Positions 8,586 through 15,888 of a DNA stretch of 64,000 nucleotides are shown here, piece by piece. The stretch is from Fervidifonticultor_A sp037443565 (lineage in GTDB: Bacteria > Sysuimicrobiota > Sysuimicrobiia > Sysuimicrobiales > Humicultoraceae): positions 4,052 through 68,051 of the forward strand of contig JBBIOB010000007.1 in the NCBI GenBank assembly GCA_037443565.1, read 5' to 3'. The position numbers and the translations under genes are program-made. Numbering within the stretch: position 1 is the first letter of the stretch; each line of letters opens with the position of its first letter. Below the pieces are notes generated by a model. It saw nothing but the letters and a program-made list of their open reading frames with translations. It was not told the origin of the DNA and searched no databases.

Positions 8586-9214
8586 CAGCTTTCCCCTTCC
8601 GCAGCACCGCGAGCATTTGGGCGCAAAAAAAGCGGGTCGAGACCCGCACCATTATAGGCAGCGGGAAAAAGTAAAGTCAAACACAAGCGGCGAACGCCGG
8701 CCGGCCGGGTCGCACGGTGCACCTCTTCGAGGACCCGGACGAGTGACTCCACCGTTGCGAAGCGCTCTCGAAGCCGCCGGCCAAGCTCATGCATAGAGAT
8801 GTGCCAGAGAGCGTCCTCTGGGTCCCACGGACGGTCGTCATCAATGGCACGCCGCTTCTCGCAGAGCGCCCATGCGTCGAGCTCACGCAGGAACGCGGCC
8901 ACCGGCGCGTGGGCCTGGATCAGCCCGGCGCGAATCGACGTCCCTGTGGGGAATCGCCGAACCCGGCAGGCCTCCTTCTGCTCGCCGGTGAACCGCTCCC
9001 ATCCCTCCGGCCGCCACTCCGCGTACGGCTTCCCCAGAATCCCGCCGTACCACCAGTGTTCCTCGGTCGTGATGATGTGCCGGAGGACCGCGCCGAGCGA
9101 CGGCAGCCCGTGGGACGGAGAGAATGCCAGGTCCGCGTCCGTCAAGGGCGCGATCAGCTCGTCCAGCAACGCCCGGTTGTCATCCCAGTAGGGATAGAGT
9201 TCGATCGCCCGCAT
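8558..9214 (-). CDS. DinB/YfiT-like protein, uncertain 3' end
   Basis: 218 aa as read. The N-terminal two thirds match the DinB four-helix metal-binding family: MRAIELYPYWDDNRALLDEL, then VLRHIITTEEHWWYGGIL with a candidate metal His, and ALWHISMHELGRRLRE with the second His pair. Members act in thiol transfer or are of unknown function. After about residue 178 the frame runs on through the secD promoter, the hairpin and 28 nt of secD before stopping. A +1 shift would instead stop at 8677. The true C-terminus is therefore doubtful and a small 3' frameshift is possible. No clear ribosome binding site precedes the ATG at 9212-9214. Confidence 0.6.
   Translation of the reverse strand: MRAIELYPYWDDNRALLDELIAPLTDADLAFSPSHGLPSLGAVLRHIITTEEHWWYGGILGKPYAEWRPEGWERFTGEQKEACRVRRFPTGTSIRAGLIQAHAPVAAFLRELDAWALCEKRRAIDDDRPWDPEDALWHISMHELGRRLRERFATVESLVRVLEEVHRATRPAGVRRLCLTLLFPAAYNGAGLDPLFLRPNARGAAEGESCWVRVSVSV
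8625..8647 (-). terminator. Intrinsic terminator-like hairpin before secD
   Basis: Read on the minus strand, GCGGGTC-TC-GACCCGC (8632-8647) is followed by seven T residues (8625-8631). It would end transcripts coming from the dinB side. It lies immediately downstream of the secD -10 box, so the same hairpin would form the 5' end of the secD transcript. Confidence 0.65.
8651..8680 (-). promoter_or_regulatory. Sigma70-type promoter for secD
   Basis: TTGACT (8675-8680), an 18 nt spacer and a perfect TATAAT (8651-8656) on the minus strand. It stands about 65 nt upstream of the secD TTG start. The surrounding DNA is markedly AT-richer than the neighbouring genes. It lies inside the 3' part of the open frame of the dinB-like gene. 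Confidence 0.75.
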
Positions 9215-9330
9215 CGTCGCTGGGGGACACGCTTCCTCGCCCTTCAGCCTGCGCCCTGCCGATCCCCCAGCCGCTCGGGCCGTCCGTGGTCCAAAGGGAG
9301 CAGCGCCCTGGAGGCGAACGCTCTCTCGTG

Positions 9331-10275
9331 ATGCTCTTCCCCGATCCCTCCCGCGCGCCGGGCGCCGTCCCACAGGTGCTGGGCCGCTGCACCATCTACA
9401 TCGGCACCTGCTCGTGGGCTGACCGAGGCGTCGTCCAGAGCGACTTCTATCCGAAGGGCACCAAGACCGACCCGAAGGCCCGGCTCCAGCACTACGCAAG
9501 CGTCTTCCCCACGGTGGAGGTCGACGCCAGCTACCACGCGCTCCAGCCGGCTGAGCGCGCACGCCAATGGTTGGAGTGGACCGACCCGGGGTTCATGTTC
9601 CACGTCAAGGCCTTTGCCTGGCTGACACGACACGAGAGTGACCCGAGGCGGCTGCCCCCGGAGATCGGCGCCCTGCTCCCGAGCGATGCGCGGACCGGCG
9701 GGCCGATCCGTGGCGACCGGGTGCCCGAGGAGGCGCTCGCCGCGGCGTGGGATCACTTCGCGGGGTTCGTGGACGTCTTCGCGCGTGCCGATCGCCTGGG
9801 ATACGTGCTCTTTCAGTTTCCGAAGGGGATGGGATTCACGACCGACCTGTTCGCCTACCTCGACGCCTGGGCACCCTACCTGCGCGCCTGGCCGGTGGCC
9901 GTCGAGATCCGGCACAAGGACTGGCTGTACCGGCGCCATCGGGACACGTTCCTGGGGTATCTGCGCGCGCACGGCTTTGCCTATGTCATCCCGGACATCG
10001 TCCAGGCGCAGTACCTGCCGCCGCCCGACGTCGAGGTGACGGCCGACTGGTCGGTCGTCCGGTTTCACGGTCGAAACGCGGCCCTCCTGACGCGCCGCGC
10101 GTCGACCGACCTGGCCTACGACTACCTGTACTCCACGGACGAACTGCAGCATTGGGCAGGCACGGTGCGCGGGCTCGCGGGGCAGGTGCGCACCCTCTAC
10201 CTGATGTTCAACAACCATGCGCGCGGTCAGGCGGCGCAGAACGCCCAGGAGATGATCGGACTGCTGGGATCTTGA
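9331..10275 (+). CDS. DUF72 (YecE-like) TIM-barrel protein
   Basis: 314 aa protein of the DUF72 family, a TIM-barrel fold resembling sugar isomerases/endonuclease IV, of unknown biochemical role. Recognisable segments are CTIYIGTCSWADRG near the N-terminus, FYPKGTK, VEVDASYHALQP, FMFHVKAF, YVLFQFPKG and, at the end, LYLMFNNHARGQAAQNA. A preceding in-frame GTG at 9328 is an equally possible start; GGAGG lies at 9310-9314. It is one of the few plus-strand genes, and its last 68 nt overlap the minus-strand Nudix gene tail to tail. Confidence 0.85.
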   Translation: MLFPDPSRAPGAVPQVLGRCTIYIGTCSWADRGVVQSDFYPKGTKTDPKARLQHYASVFPTVEVDASYHALQPAERARQWLEWTDPGFMFHVKAFAWLTRHESDPRRLPPEIGALLPSDARTGGPIRGDRVPEEALAAAWDHFAGFVDVFARADRLGYVLFQFPKGMGFTTDLFAYLDAWAPYLRAWPVAVEIRHKDWLYRRHRDTFLGYLRAHGFAYVIPDIVQAQYLPPPDVEVTADWSVVRFHGRNAALLTRRASTDLAYDYLYSTDELQHWAGTVRGLAGQVRTLYLMFNNHARGQAAQNAQEMIGLLGS

Positions 10276-10786
10276 CCAAGCTGAGGGCACGCCTGACCGA
10301 TTCGTAGATGCTCACATCCTCCCTGCCCCGGCCCTCCATCACGACGGGCAGGTCCTCCGGTCCGATCCAGCGCGATTCTGTGAACCGGTCCCGCTCGATC
10401 ACAGGATGTCCAAGATCGCCGGCCACGTCGACGAGGAAGTCGAACTCGCGCTTTGCTGCGCCCTGCCCGGGCTGTCCGGCGTTCCAGTCGAACACACGGA
10501 CCACGGCTCGAATCCGGAGCAGCTCCCAGCCGGTCTCTTCGCGGATCTCGCGGCGAAGGGCGTCGGGCAGCGACTCGCCCGGCTCGACATGTCCGCCAGG
10601 AAGATCCCAGCACGCGGGAAACAGGTCAACGGTCGGGGCCCGCCTCTGGATGAAGAGGCGACCCGAAGAGTCCGCGATGAGCGCGCCGACCACGCACTCC
10701 CGGCCGTCGGCCTCTGCCCTGGCCTGCAGGGCCGCGAGGAACTCAGCATTCGGGGCCGGGTCGTACGGGGTCGTCAACGTCTCCAC
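10208..10786 (-). CDS. Nudix hydrolase (MutT-like)
   Basis: 192 aa protein hydrolysing nucleoside-diphosphate-linked compounds. The Nudix box is complete: GGHVEPGESLPDALRREI followed by REETGWEL. It begins 9 nt after the polB-like stop on the same strand, so it is probably the last gene of the SOS-controlled operon. A nucleotide-pool-cleaning role next to a mutagenic polymerase would make sense but is inference; the substrate is unknown. Its 3' end overlaps the opposing DUF72 gene by 68 nt, and that tail is rich in Arg, Pro and Ser with no Nudix similarity. Confidence 0.85.
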   Translation of the reverse strand: METLTTPYDPAPNAEFLAALQARAEADGRECVVGALIADSSGRLFIQRRAPTVDLFPACWDLPGGHVEPGESLPDALRREIREETGWELLRIRAVVRVFDWNAGQPGQGAAKREFDFLVDVAGDLGHPVIERDRFTESRWIGPEDLPVVMEGRGREDVSIYESVRRALSLVKIPAVRSSPGRSAPPDRAHGC

Positions 10787-10795
10787 CTCGGATCC

Positions 10796-13036
10796 TCATC
10801 GAGGTTCGAGGAGGGCTCCGGCGTGCACCTCCTCCCGCAGGCGCGCCGCAGAATACCCCAGCGGGCCCAGCAGCGTCTCGGTCGCGCGCACCAGCAGCTC
10901 GATGTAGTGCTCCGCGTCATATGACCAATCCGGACCCAGCAGCCCCAGCGGCCGGACGCGGTCGTCGGGCAGGCGCGCATCGGCATCGGTGATGATGTAC
11001 TGGATCCGCTCGCCCGGATGCAGGCGGACGCCGGCGCGGGCCATCTGCCGCGCGGCGACCGCCACCGCGGCGTTGTTCTTATAGTCCTCGGGGCTCCGCG
11101 AGATCGTTGTGGTGACTGCGAGCTCCCACGCCCGCGCCTCGCCGTCGCGCAGCCGCTGTACGACCTCGGCCAGGATGTCGAGCACGCGCGGGACCTGCCG
11201 GCGCACCTCGTCGAGCGTGCGGGCCTCGAAGAGCACGTCGAGCATGCGCTGCTGCGCGCGCTCGACGATCGCCGGGACGTCCGAGCGCCGCACCTCGATC
11301 CCCCGCACCTTCGAGGTCCCGTCGTCGAAGCGGCCGGCGTAGCGGTTGGGCACGCCCAGGCCCGGGTGCGTGCGCGACGGCAGGAACGAGATCCAATCGT
11401 AGACGCCCTCCACGAAGATCGGCAGGCCGGTCGCGCGCTCGATGGCCCCGGCCAGGGCGCCGTAGTCCTCGTGGGTGGCCCCGGACCGGTGGAGCCACAT
11501 CGAGTCGACCAGGGCGTGGAGCATACGGTAGCCGTGGGACTCGGCGATCTCCTTGGCGCGGAGCAGCATCTCGCGGGAGAACGCCGTAGTCGCCTCGTGG
11601 GCCTCGATGCGGCCGAAACGGGCGTTGCGATAGCCGAGGTACCCGAATGAACAGACCAGACACCACTTCAACGCGCTCTGCCGCTGCTGGTAGAGCGCCC
11701 GCTCCGCCCCGGCCGTTTCCCGCTTCCGCCGCTTGTAGTACGCCCGCCGCTCCAGCAGCGGCTCGAGCACCTCGGGCACCAGACCCTTTCGCCGCCGGCA
11801 GAGCCGCGCGTTGGTCTCGGGCACGCGCGGGGCGTCTGGGCAGCACGTGCAGTTCACGGTCTCGGGTGAGACGTTGAACTTCGCCATGATCGTGGGGTAC
11901 ATCGACGAGAAGTCCAGCTCGCCCACCCGCTCGAACATCCCCACGATCGGCTGGTAGGTGAGCCCGCCCTTGTCGATCACCAGCAACTCCTCGGCCGACT
12001 TGAACAGCTCGGGCTCGCTCTTGTGCCAGGGAATCAGGATGCCGCGCTGGATCGCCCGTACGAGCTGCATCGCGCTGATCGCGGTGCCGATCGAGGTGCG
12101 CGCCGCGTACTGCACCGGCAGCCGCGCCTGGCGCGCGATCTCGAGCAGCCCGGCCAGCTCGGACTCGGCGTAGATGAACGAGTTGCGCAGGTCGAGGTGC
12201 CAGCGGCCGGAGAGCATGTGCGCGCCGGCGGTGTAGACGGTCTGGCCGTAGGTCACATACGAGCGCGCGCGCCGCGTGTGGACGCCCTGGTGCGCCTCGC
12301 GGTTCCAGCGCAGGGGCGGCCCCGCGCGCTGTCCCAGCGCCTGCAGCCGGGGCACCAGATAGCTGTCGCCCCACTCGGTGAGGATGACGTCGGGGTCGTA
12401 GCGCGCGAGCAGCCGGTTGAGGCTGCCGATCAAGTCGTCGGGGCGGTCGCCGCAGAGCACGACGGTCTCGCCGTCCACCGAGGCTTCGAGCTCGGTGCGC
12501 CGCGTGTGGGTCGGCTCGACGGGATCGCCGTCCAGCCGCAGGCGCATCACCACGAGCGGCGGGAGCGCGTACTCGAGGTCGGTCGGCGCGCTCAGGGCCT
12601 GGAAGTCCTGGATCCGGATGGGCGCGGTCCTACTCCTTCCCGCAATCCCATATCGCCCCAGGGGAAACAGTCCGGTCTGCGCAAAGAACAACTGCGGCAC
12701 GCTGAGATCGCAGGTGAATAGGGAAACGCCCGGCAGGCGGCCGGCGAGGCGCACCGCGGTTGGGAACATCACGGGGCGCTGCACGGCGATCTGGAGCACC
12801 GGCAGCTCCGCACCCGAGAACAGCTCCTGCCGGCCGACCATCGCGATCCCGACCGGGATGCGTGCGGCCGCCAGGGCCGGTTGAACGCGCTCCAGCGCGC
12901 GCCGGGGCCCGGAGGCATAGAAGATCGGCGTAAAGGGCACGCTCAGGCGGTGCGGCCGGCCGTCCTCACTGATGAACCAAACCGCCATCCCGTCCTCCGC
13001 GGGGTAGGCGTCGAACAACCAGCCGACCAGCGCCAT
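10796..13036 (-). CDS. Family-B DNA polymerase with degraded catalytic motifs (PolB2/Dpo2-like)
   Basis: 746 aa. The core follows family B: motif A DFSSMYPTIM (375-384), motif B around K457 (LKWCLVCSFGYLGY, with the usual Asn replaced) and motif C HALVDSMWL (507-515). In motif C the first Asp of DTD is Leu509 and only Asp511 remains. The exonuclease motifs are also lost: the ExoI position reads VVMRLRLDG and ExoII reads EWGDSYLVP. This pattern is that of archaeal PolB2/Dpo2 and its bacterial relatives, once thought inactive but with a translesion member reported in Sulfolobales. Weak SD GGAG 11 nt before ATG 13034-13036. It follows the RecA-fold and small-protein genes under the LexA-box promoter. 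Confidence 0.9.
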   Translation of the reverse strand: MALVGWLFDAYPAEDGMAVWFISEDGRPHRLSVPFTPIFYASGPRRALERVQPALAAARIPVGIAMVGRQELFSGAELPVLQIAVQRPVMFPTAVRLAGRLPGVSLFTCDLSVPQLFFAQTGLFPLGRYGIAGRSRTAPIRIQDFQALSAPTDLEYALPPLVVMRLRLDGDPVEPTHTRRTELEASVDGETVVLCGDRPDDLIGSLNRLLARYDPDVILTEWGDSYLVPRLQALGQRAGPPLRWNREAHQGVHTRRARSYVTYGQTVYTAGAHMLSGRWHLDLRNSFIYAESELAGLLEIARQARLPVQYAARTSIGTAISAMQLVRAIQRGILIPWHKSEPELFKSAEELLVIDKGGLTYQPIVGMFERVGELDFSSMYPTIMAKFNVSPETVNCTCCPDAPRVPETNARLCRRRKGLVPEVLEPLLERRAYYKRRKRETAGAERALYQQRQSALKWCLVCSFGYLGYRNARFGRIEAHEATTAFSREMLLRAKEIAESHGYRMLHALVDSMWLHRSGATHEDYGALAGAIERATGLPIFVEGVYDWISFLPSRTHPGLGVPNRYAGRFDDGTSKVRGIEVRRSDVPAIVERAQQRMLDVLFEARTLDEVRRQVPRVLDILAEVVQRLRDGEARAWELAVTTTISRSPEDYKNNAAVAVAARQMARAGVRLHPGERIQYIITDADARLPDDRVRPLGLLGPDWSYDAEHYIELLVRATETLLGPLGYSAARLREEVHAGALLEPR

Positions 13037-13102
13037 GGTCCTTGTCGCTCCGTCAGGGTGAAGAGACGCTGAGGCACTCAGCGCTGCTGGCGCTGGCGGG
13101 CC

Positions 13103-13444
13103 TCAGCGGCCGGAAGCGGGGGCCGAAGGATCCGGCAGGCTCTGCGGGCGCTGCGGACTGTGGTGAGCCTCGTCGGGGGGACCGGACCGGCCGCGCGTGA
13201 GCTCGTCGATCTGGGTCCGCAGCGCGTCCACCGTCCTGGCCATCTCCAGCAGCATCGCCAGCAGGATCACGTCGAACGGCACCGCGCGCGCCAGGTAGGC
13301 CGCGGGCGCGGTGTGGTGCCGCGCCGCGGCAAAGAGCCGGTCGAAGATCGCACGGTCCTCCTTCCGCAGCGCCCGGCGGAACGGCGCAAAGTTCGCCTCC
13401 TCCTGTGCGACGATCTGCGTCATCGTCGGCACGGTGCGTCCCAT
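13103..13444 (-). CDS. Small helical protein of the SOS/PolB2 operon
   Basis: 113 aa, no family I can name with certainty. The ATG at 13442-13444 has a strong AAGGAGG 8 nt upstream and overlaps the stop of the preceding gene as TGATG, so it is a real, coupled gene. Residues about 10-90 are predicted mostly helical (EEANFAPFRRALRKEDRAIF, VILLAMLLEMARTVDALRTQ). A disordered Pro/Ser/His-rich tail follows. It may be an adaptor for the polymerase or the RecA-fold protein, in the way ImuB or clamp adaptors serve other mutagenesis cassettes; that is inference. A 66 nt gap separates it from the polymerase gene. Confidence 0.75.
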   Translation of the reverse strand: MGRTVPTMTQIVAQEEANFAPFRRALRKEDRAIFDRLFAAARHHTAPAAYLARAVPFDVILLAMLLEMARTVDALRTQIDELTRGRSGPPDEAHHSPQRPQSLPDPSAPASGR

Positions 13445-14079
13445 CAATAGAGCCTCCTTGCCGCCAGCAGCGCCATCTCGGGGTCCCACCGCCAGTGTCC
13501 GGGGACCGGCTTCTCGCCGGTGACCTCGACCGCGCCGTCGCGCTCGACCACGGCAAACACCCAGGCCGCGACCTCCGCCAGACACGGCAGAAACGCCTCG
13601 CGGCCCGCAAGTGGCAGCGCGGTCGGACAGGTGGCGATCACCGGCAGCGGTCCGGCCACAAGGCGGCGTACGGCACCGAGGATGCGTCGGAAGATCCGGC
13701 GGGCCTCGGCGGTCTCGAAGTCCTCGTCGTACAGCGTGTCGAGCAGGCCGGCCAGCAACACCCCGGCTGGCCGGCGCACATCGATCGCGCTCTGGAGCCG
13801 GTCGACAACCGCCGCCTCAAGTTGATAGGCGGTGAAGACACGCGAGATGAAGACGCTGGCCAGCAGCGCCTGGGGCGCCTGCTTCAGGCGTCGGGCCAGG
13901 TCGGCCAGCAGGTAGGGGTCGAGGGAGTTGGCGCCGTCAACGACCAGGAGCGGCCGGGGCGGTGCCGCTGCGCGAAGACCAACCAGCAGACCGACCGTCA
14001 GGCAGGCCCGATCTCCCCGGAAGAGGATCAGCCCGGTACCCGGCCGGGGAATGTGAGGCAGTGACATGGGTGCAACCAT
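13444..14079 (-). CDS. RecA/RadA-fold protein lacking Walker A (ImuA/RadC-like)
   Basis: 211 aa from the ATG at 14077-14079; an ATG at 14065-14067 is an alternative, and neither has a strong SD. The pattern LLVVDGANSLDPYLLADLAR, SVFISRVFTAYQLEAAVV, VLLAGLLDTLYDEDF and PLPVIATCPTALPL follows the RecA/RadA core strands. The P-loop position reads ILFRGDRACLTVG, with no GxxGxGKT, so ATP binding is probably lost. Such inactivated RadA paralogs accompany PolB2 polymerases in archaea, and ImuA plays the analogous part in the ImuA-ImuB-DnaE2 cassette. It is the first gene after the LexA-box promoter. Confidence 0.75.
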   Translation of the reverse strand: MVAPMSLPHIPRPGTGLILFRGDRACLTVGLLVGLRAAAPPRPLLVVDGANSLDPYLLADLARRLKQAPQALLASVFISRVFTAYQLEAAVVDRLQSAIDVRRPAGVLLAGLLDTLYDEDFETAEARRIFRRILGAVRRLVAGPLPVIATCPTALPLAGREAFLPCLAEVAAWVFAVVERDGAVEVTGEKPVPGHWRWDPEMALLAARRLY

Positions 14080-14114
14080 CGGGGTCCAACACGCCTGAAC
14101 CAGCGCGCACTCCA

Positions 14115-14143
14115 ACCATATCGAACAAGTGTTCGTATGTCAA
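14115..14143 (-). promoter_or_regulatory. SOS operon promoter TTGACA-N17-TATGGT
   Basis: On the minus strand: TTGACA (14138-14143), exactly 17 nt, TATGGT (14115-14120). The -35 box overlaps the TGA stop of the upstream MFS gene. The spacer contains the LexA-type operator. A predicted start near 14108 gives a 5' leader of about 30-40 nt before the RecA-fold gene. Confidence 0.8.
14122..14135. promoter_or_regulatory. LexA (DinR/Cheo-type) operator
   Basis: Perfect palindromic box CGAACAAGTGTTCG, matching the Gram-positive LexA consensus CGAAC-N4-GTTCG in every defined position. It sits between the -35 and -10 boxes of the operon promoter, where bound LexA would block RNA polymerase. This predicts DNA-damage induction of the downstream genes. 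Confidence 0.88.
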
Positions 14144-15357
14144 TGCCGAACGGTCCGGCCCCGCGCCGCGCGGATCGCTGAGAGCCGGGGACGTGGCAGA
14201 TACAGCAGCGCCGTGCTACCGCAGATCACCGCCGCTGTCACGAACCCCGCCAGGAGGCCCAGGCCCTGGACCACCAGGCCGGTCACCACAGGGCCTGTGA
14301 TGAGTCCCACACGACCGGCCAGAATCCGCAGCGCCACGCCCACCCCTGCCGCCTCGGGTGGGAATCCCGCGGCTACAGCGATCGCGGCCAGCGTGAAGTA
14401 GAGCCCTGTGGCGAAACCAAAGAGCAGCACCGCGGCGCCGATCGCCACCGGGGACGCAAGCAGCGCCATGGCCACGAGCGCGAGCGCGGCGGCGAGCAGG
14501 CCGACCACCAGCGCGCGTGTGCGTGACAGGCGTCGCGTGATGCGGCCGATGGCCAGGCGCACGCCGGTGCTGGAAACCGCCCGGAGGCCGAAGAAGACCG
14601 CGACCGCCTCCGCGCGGTATCCCCGGGCGGTCAGCAGCAGCGGAAAGAAGGCATTCCAGAAGGCGGTGACGAGTTCGGTGCTCACGTTCACCAGGAGCCC
14701 GGCCCGTGCCGCCGGCCGCTGGCGCAGCGTGGAGAGAATGGTCTCGACCGCCGGAGGCCTGGCGACGACCGCCTCACGCGACGGCCGCCGGCGGGCTGCC
14801 GCGACAGAGGCAGCTGCCCCTAACAGGCTGAGGCCCGCGGCGCCCAGCAACGCCGCGGGGTAATTGGCCCCGCGCGCGAGTGCGCCGCCGACCAGGGGAC
14901 CAACCAGCTGCGACGCCGACCCGAAGAAGAGAAAGCGGGTCATCGCCCGCGGCAGGTCCTTCGATCCGGCGGCCAGGATGATCTCGACCTGGGTCCCGAT
15001 GGACACCATGATCTGCGAGATGCCGAGTATCGACAGTCCGACGACGAGCGATCCGAGCCCGCCGCCATAGACGACCAGCAGCAGGCTGGCCACGCCGAGC
15101 AGGCACCCGGCCAACATCATCCGTCCCGAGCCGACCCGCTCGGTGATCACGCCCGCCGGCAGGCTGAGGACCAGCGCCAGGACCGAATAGCTGCCGAGAA
15201 TCGCGCCCACGGCGGCCGGGCCGGCACCGAGCGACGTCGCGTACAGCGCGATGAACGGGACCATCGCCTGCCAGCCTGTCCAATAGAGGAAGCTCACCGC
15301 GCTGGCGGCCCGGGTCGAGCCAAACGGAACAGGTCTGGCGCGCTCGCGGTCAATCAT
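14140..15357 (-). CDS. MFS transporter
   Basis: 405 aa membrane protein with about 12 hydrophobic segments, of the major facilitator superfamily. Visible features: FLYWTGWQAMVPFIALYATS in helix 1, the loop between helices 2 and 3 (GVITERVGSGRMMLAG, the MFS loop motif region), a long basic central loop after about residue 185 (ARRRPSREAV), and a second six-helix half with IGRITRRLSRTRALVVG. The start is the ATG at 15355-15357 (MIDRERARP) with no strong SD. It follows the GNAT gene by 19 nt. The substrate is unknown; drug or metabolite efflux is a guess. Confidence 0.85.
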   Translation of the reverse strand: MIDRERARPVPFGSTRAASAVSFLYWTGWQAMVPFIALYATSLGAGPAAVGAILGSYSVLALVLSLPAGVITERVGSGRMMLAGCLLGVASLLLVVYGGGLGSLVVGLSILGISQIMVSIGTQVEIILAAGSKDLPRAMTRFLFFGSASQLVGPLVGGALARGANYPAALLGAAGLSLLGAAASVAAARRRPSREAVVARPPAVETILSTLRQRPAARAGLLVNVSTELVTAFWNAFFPLLLTARGYRAEAVAVFFGLRAVSSTGVRLAIGRITRRLSRTRALVVGLLAAALALVAMALLASPVAIGAAVLLFGFATGLYFTLAAIAVAAGFPPEAAGVGVALRILAGRVGLITGPVVTGLVVQGLGLLAGFVTAAVICGSTALLYLPRPRLSAIRAARGRTVRH

Positions 15358-15376
15358 GGGGTTTGCGGGGCATGGG

Positions 15377-15862
15377 TTAGAGGCGCTTCTGCAAGAACCA
15401 CACCCGGCCGAGCGCGCCCCCGGACTTGCCGTCACCAAAGCCGAGTCCGGTGTACAAGCGCTGGGCGGGAAGGTTCTCGGCGTTGACCTCGAGGGTCAGC
15501 TTCGCGCAGCCCATCGCGCGCCCTTTGGCTTCGACCTGCTCGAGCAGCATGCGGCCGACTCCCTGGTGCCGGTAGTCGTACGCAACGGCCAGGTCGTGGA
15601 TGTTGATCACCGGCCGGGCCGCGAACGTGGAGAATCCCACGAAGCAGACCGCCACGCCCACCGGCCGCGCCCCGTCGAATGCCAGGAACACCAGGGTGGT
15701 CGAATGCCGGCGCAGGCCGGGGATCAGCTCCCGGCGCACCGCTTCAGGCAGCGGCGCGCCTTGACCCATTGGATCGCGCGCGTAAGCGTCGATCATCTCG
15801 ACGACGGCCTCCTGATGATGCGGGGCATCGAGGTCGGCTTCAACAACGACGATCGAGCTCAT
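15377..15862 (-). CDS. GNAT family N-acetyltransferase
   Basis: 161 aa acetyl-CoA-dependent acetyltransferase. Motif A is clear: INIHDLAVAYDYRHQGVGRM, with the pyrophosphate-binding R/Q-x-x-G-x-G/A element, then LTLEVNAENLPAQRLYTGLG, the motif B region. It starts 26 nt after the caspase-like gene stop on the same strand, so it may be cotranscribed with the gasdermin cassette. Nothing indicates its substrate. Confidence 0.9.
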   Translation of the reverse strand: MSSIVVVEADLDAPHHQEAVVEMIDAYARDPMGQGAPLPEAVRRELIPGLRRHSTTLVFLAFDGARPVGVAVCFVGFSTFAARPVINIHDLAVAYDYRHQGVGRMLLEQVEAKGRAMGCAKLTLEVNAENLPAQRLYTGLGFGDGKSGGALGRVWFLQKRL

Positions 15863-15888
15863 CTGCGCGCGGCGGGCAGAGATGGCCT

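Noticed and set aside
8625..8647. Transcription attenuator controlling secD
   Set aside because: The hairpin lies at the expected transcript start, too early for a paused elongation complex and with no alternative pairing seen; it fits better as a terminator for upstream transcription.
10796..13036. Annotating the polymerase as DNA polymerase II with proofreading
   Set aside because: The exonuclease acidic residues and the first Asp of motif C are not there.
13444..14079. Calling the RecA-fold gene recA or radA
   Set aside because: It lacks a Walker A motif and is only about 211 aa; a housekeeping RecA is about 350 aa and has GxxxxGKT.
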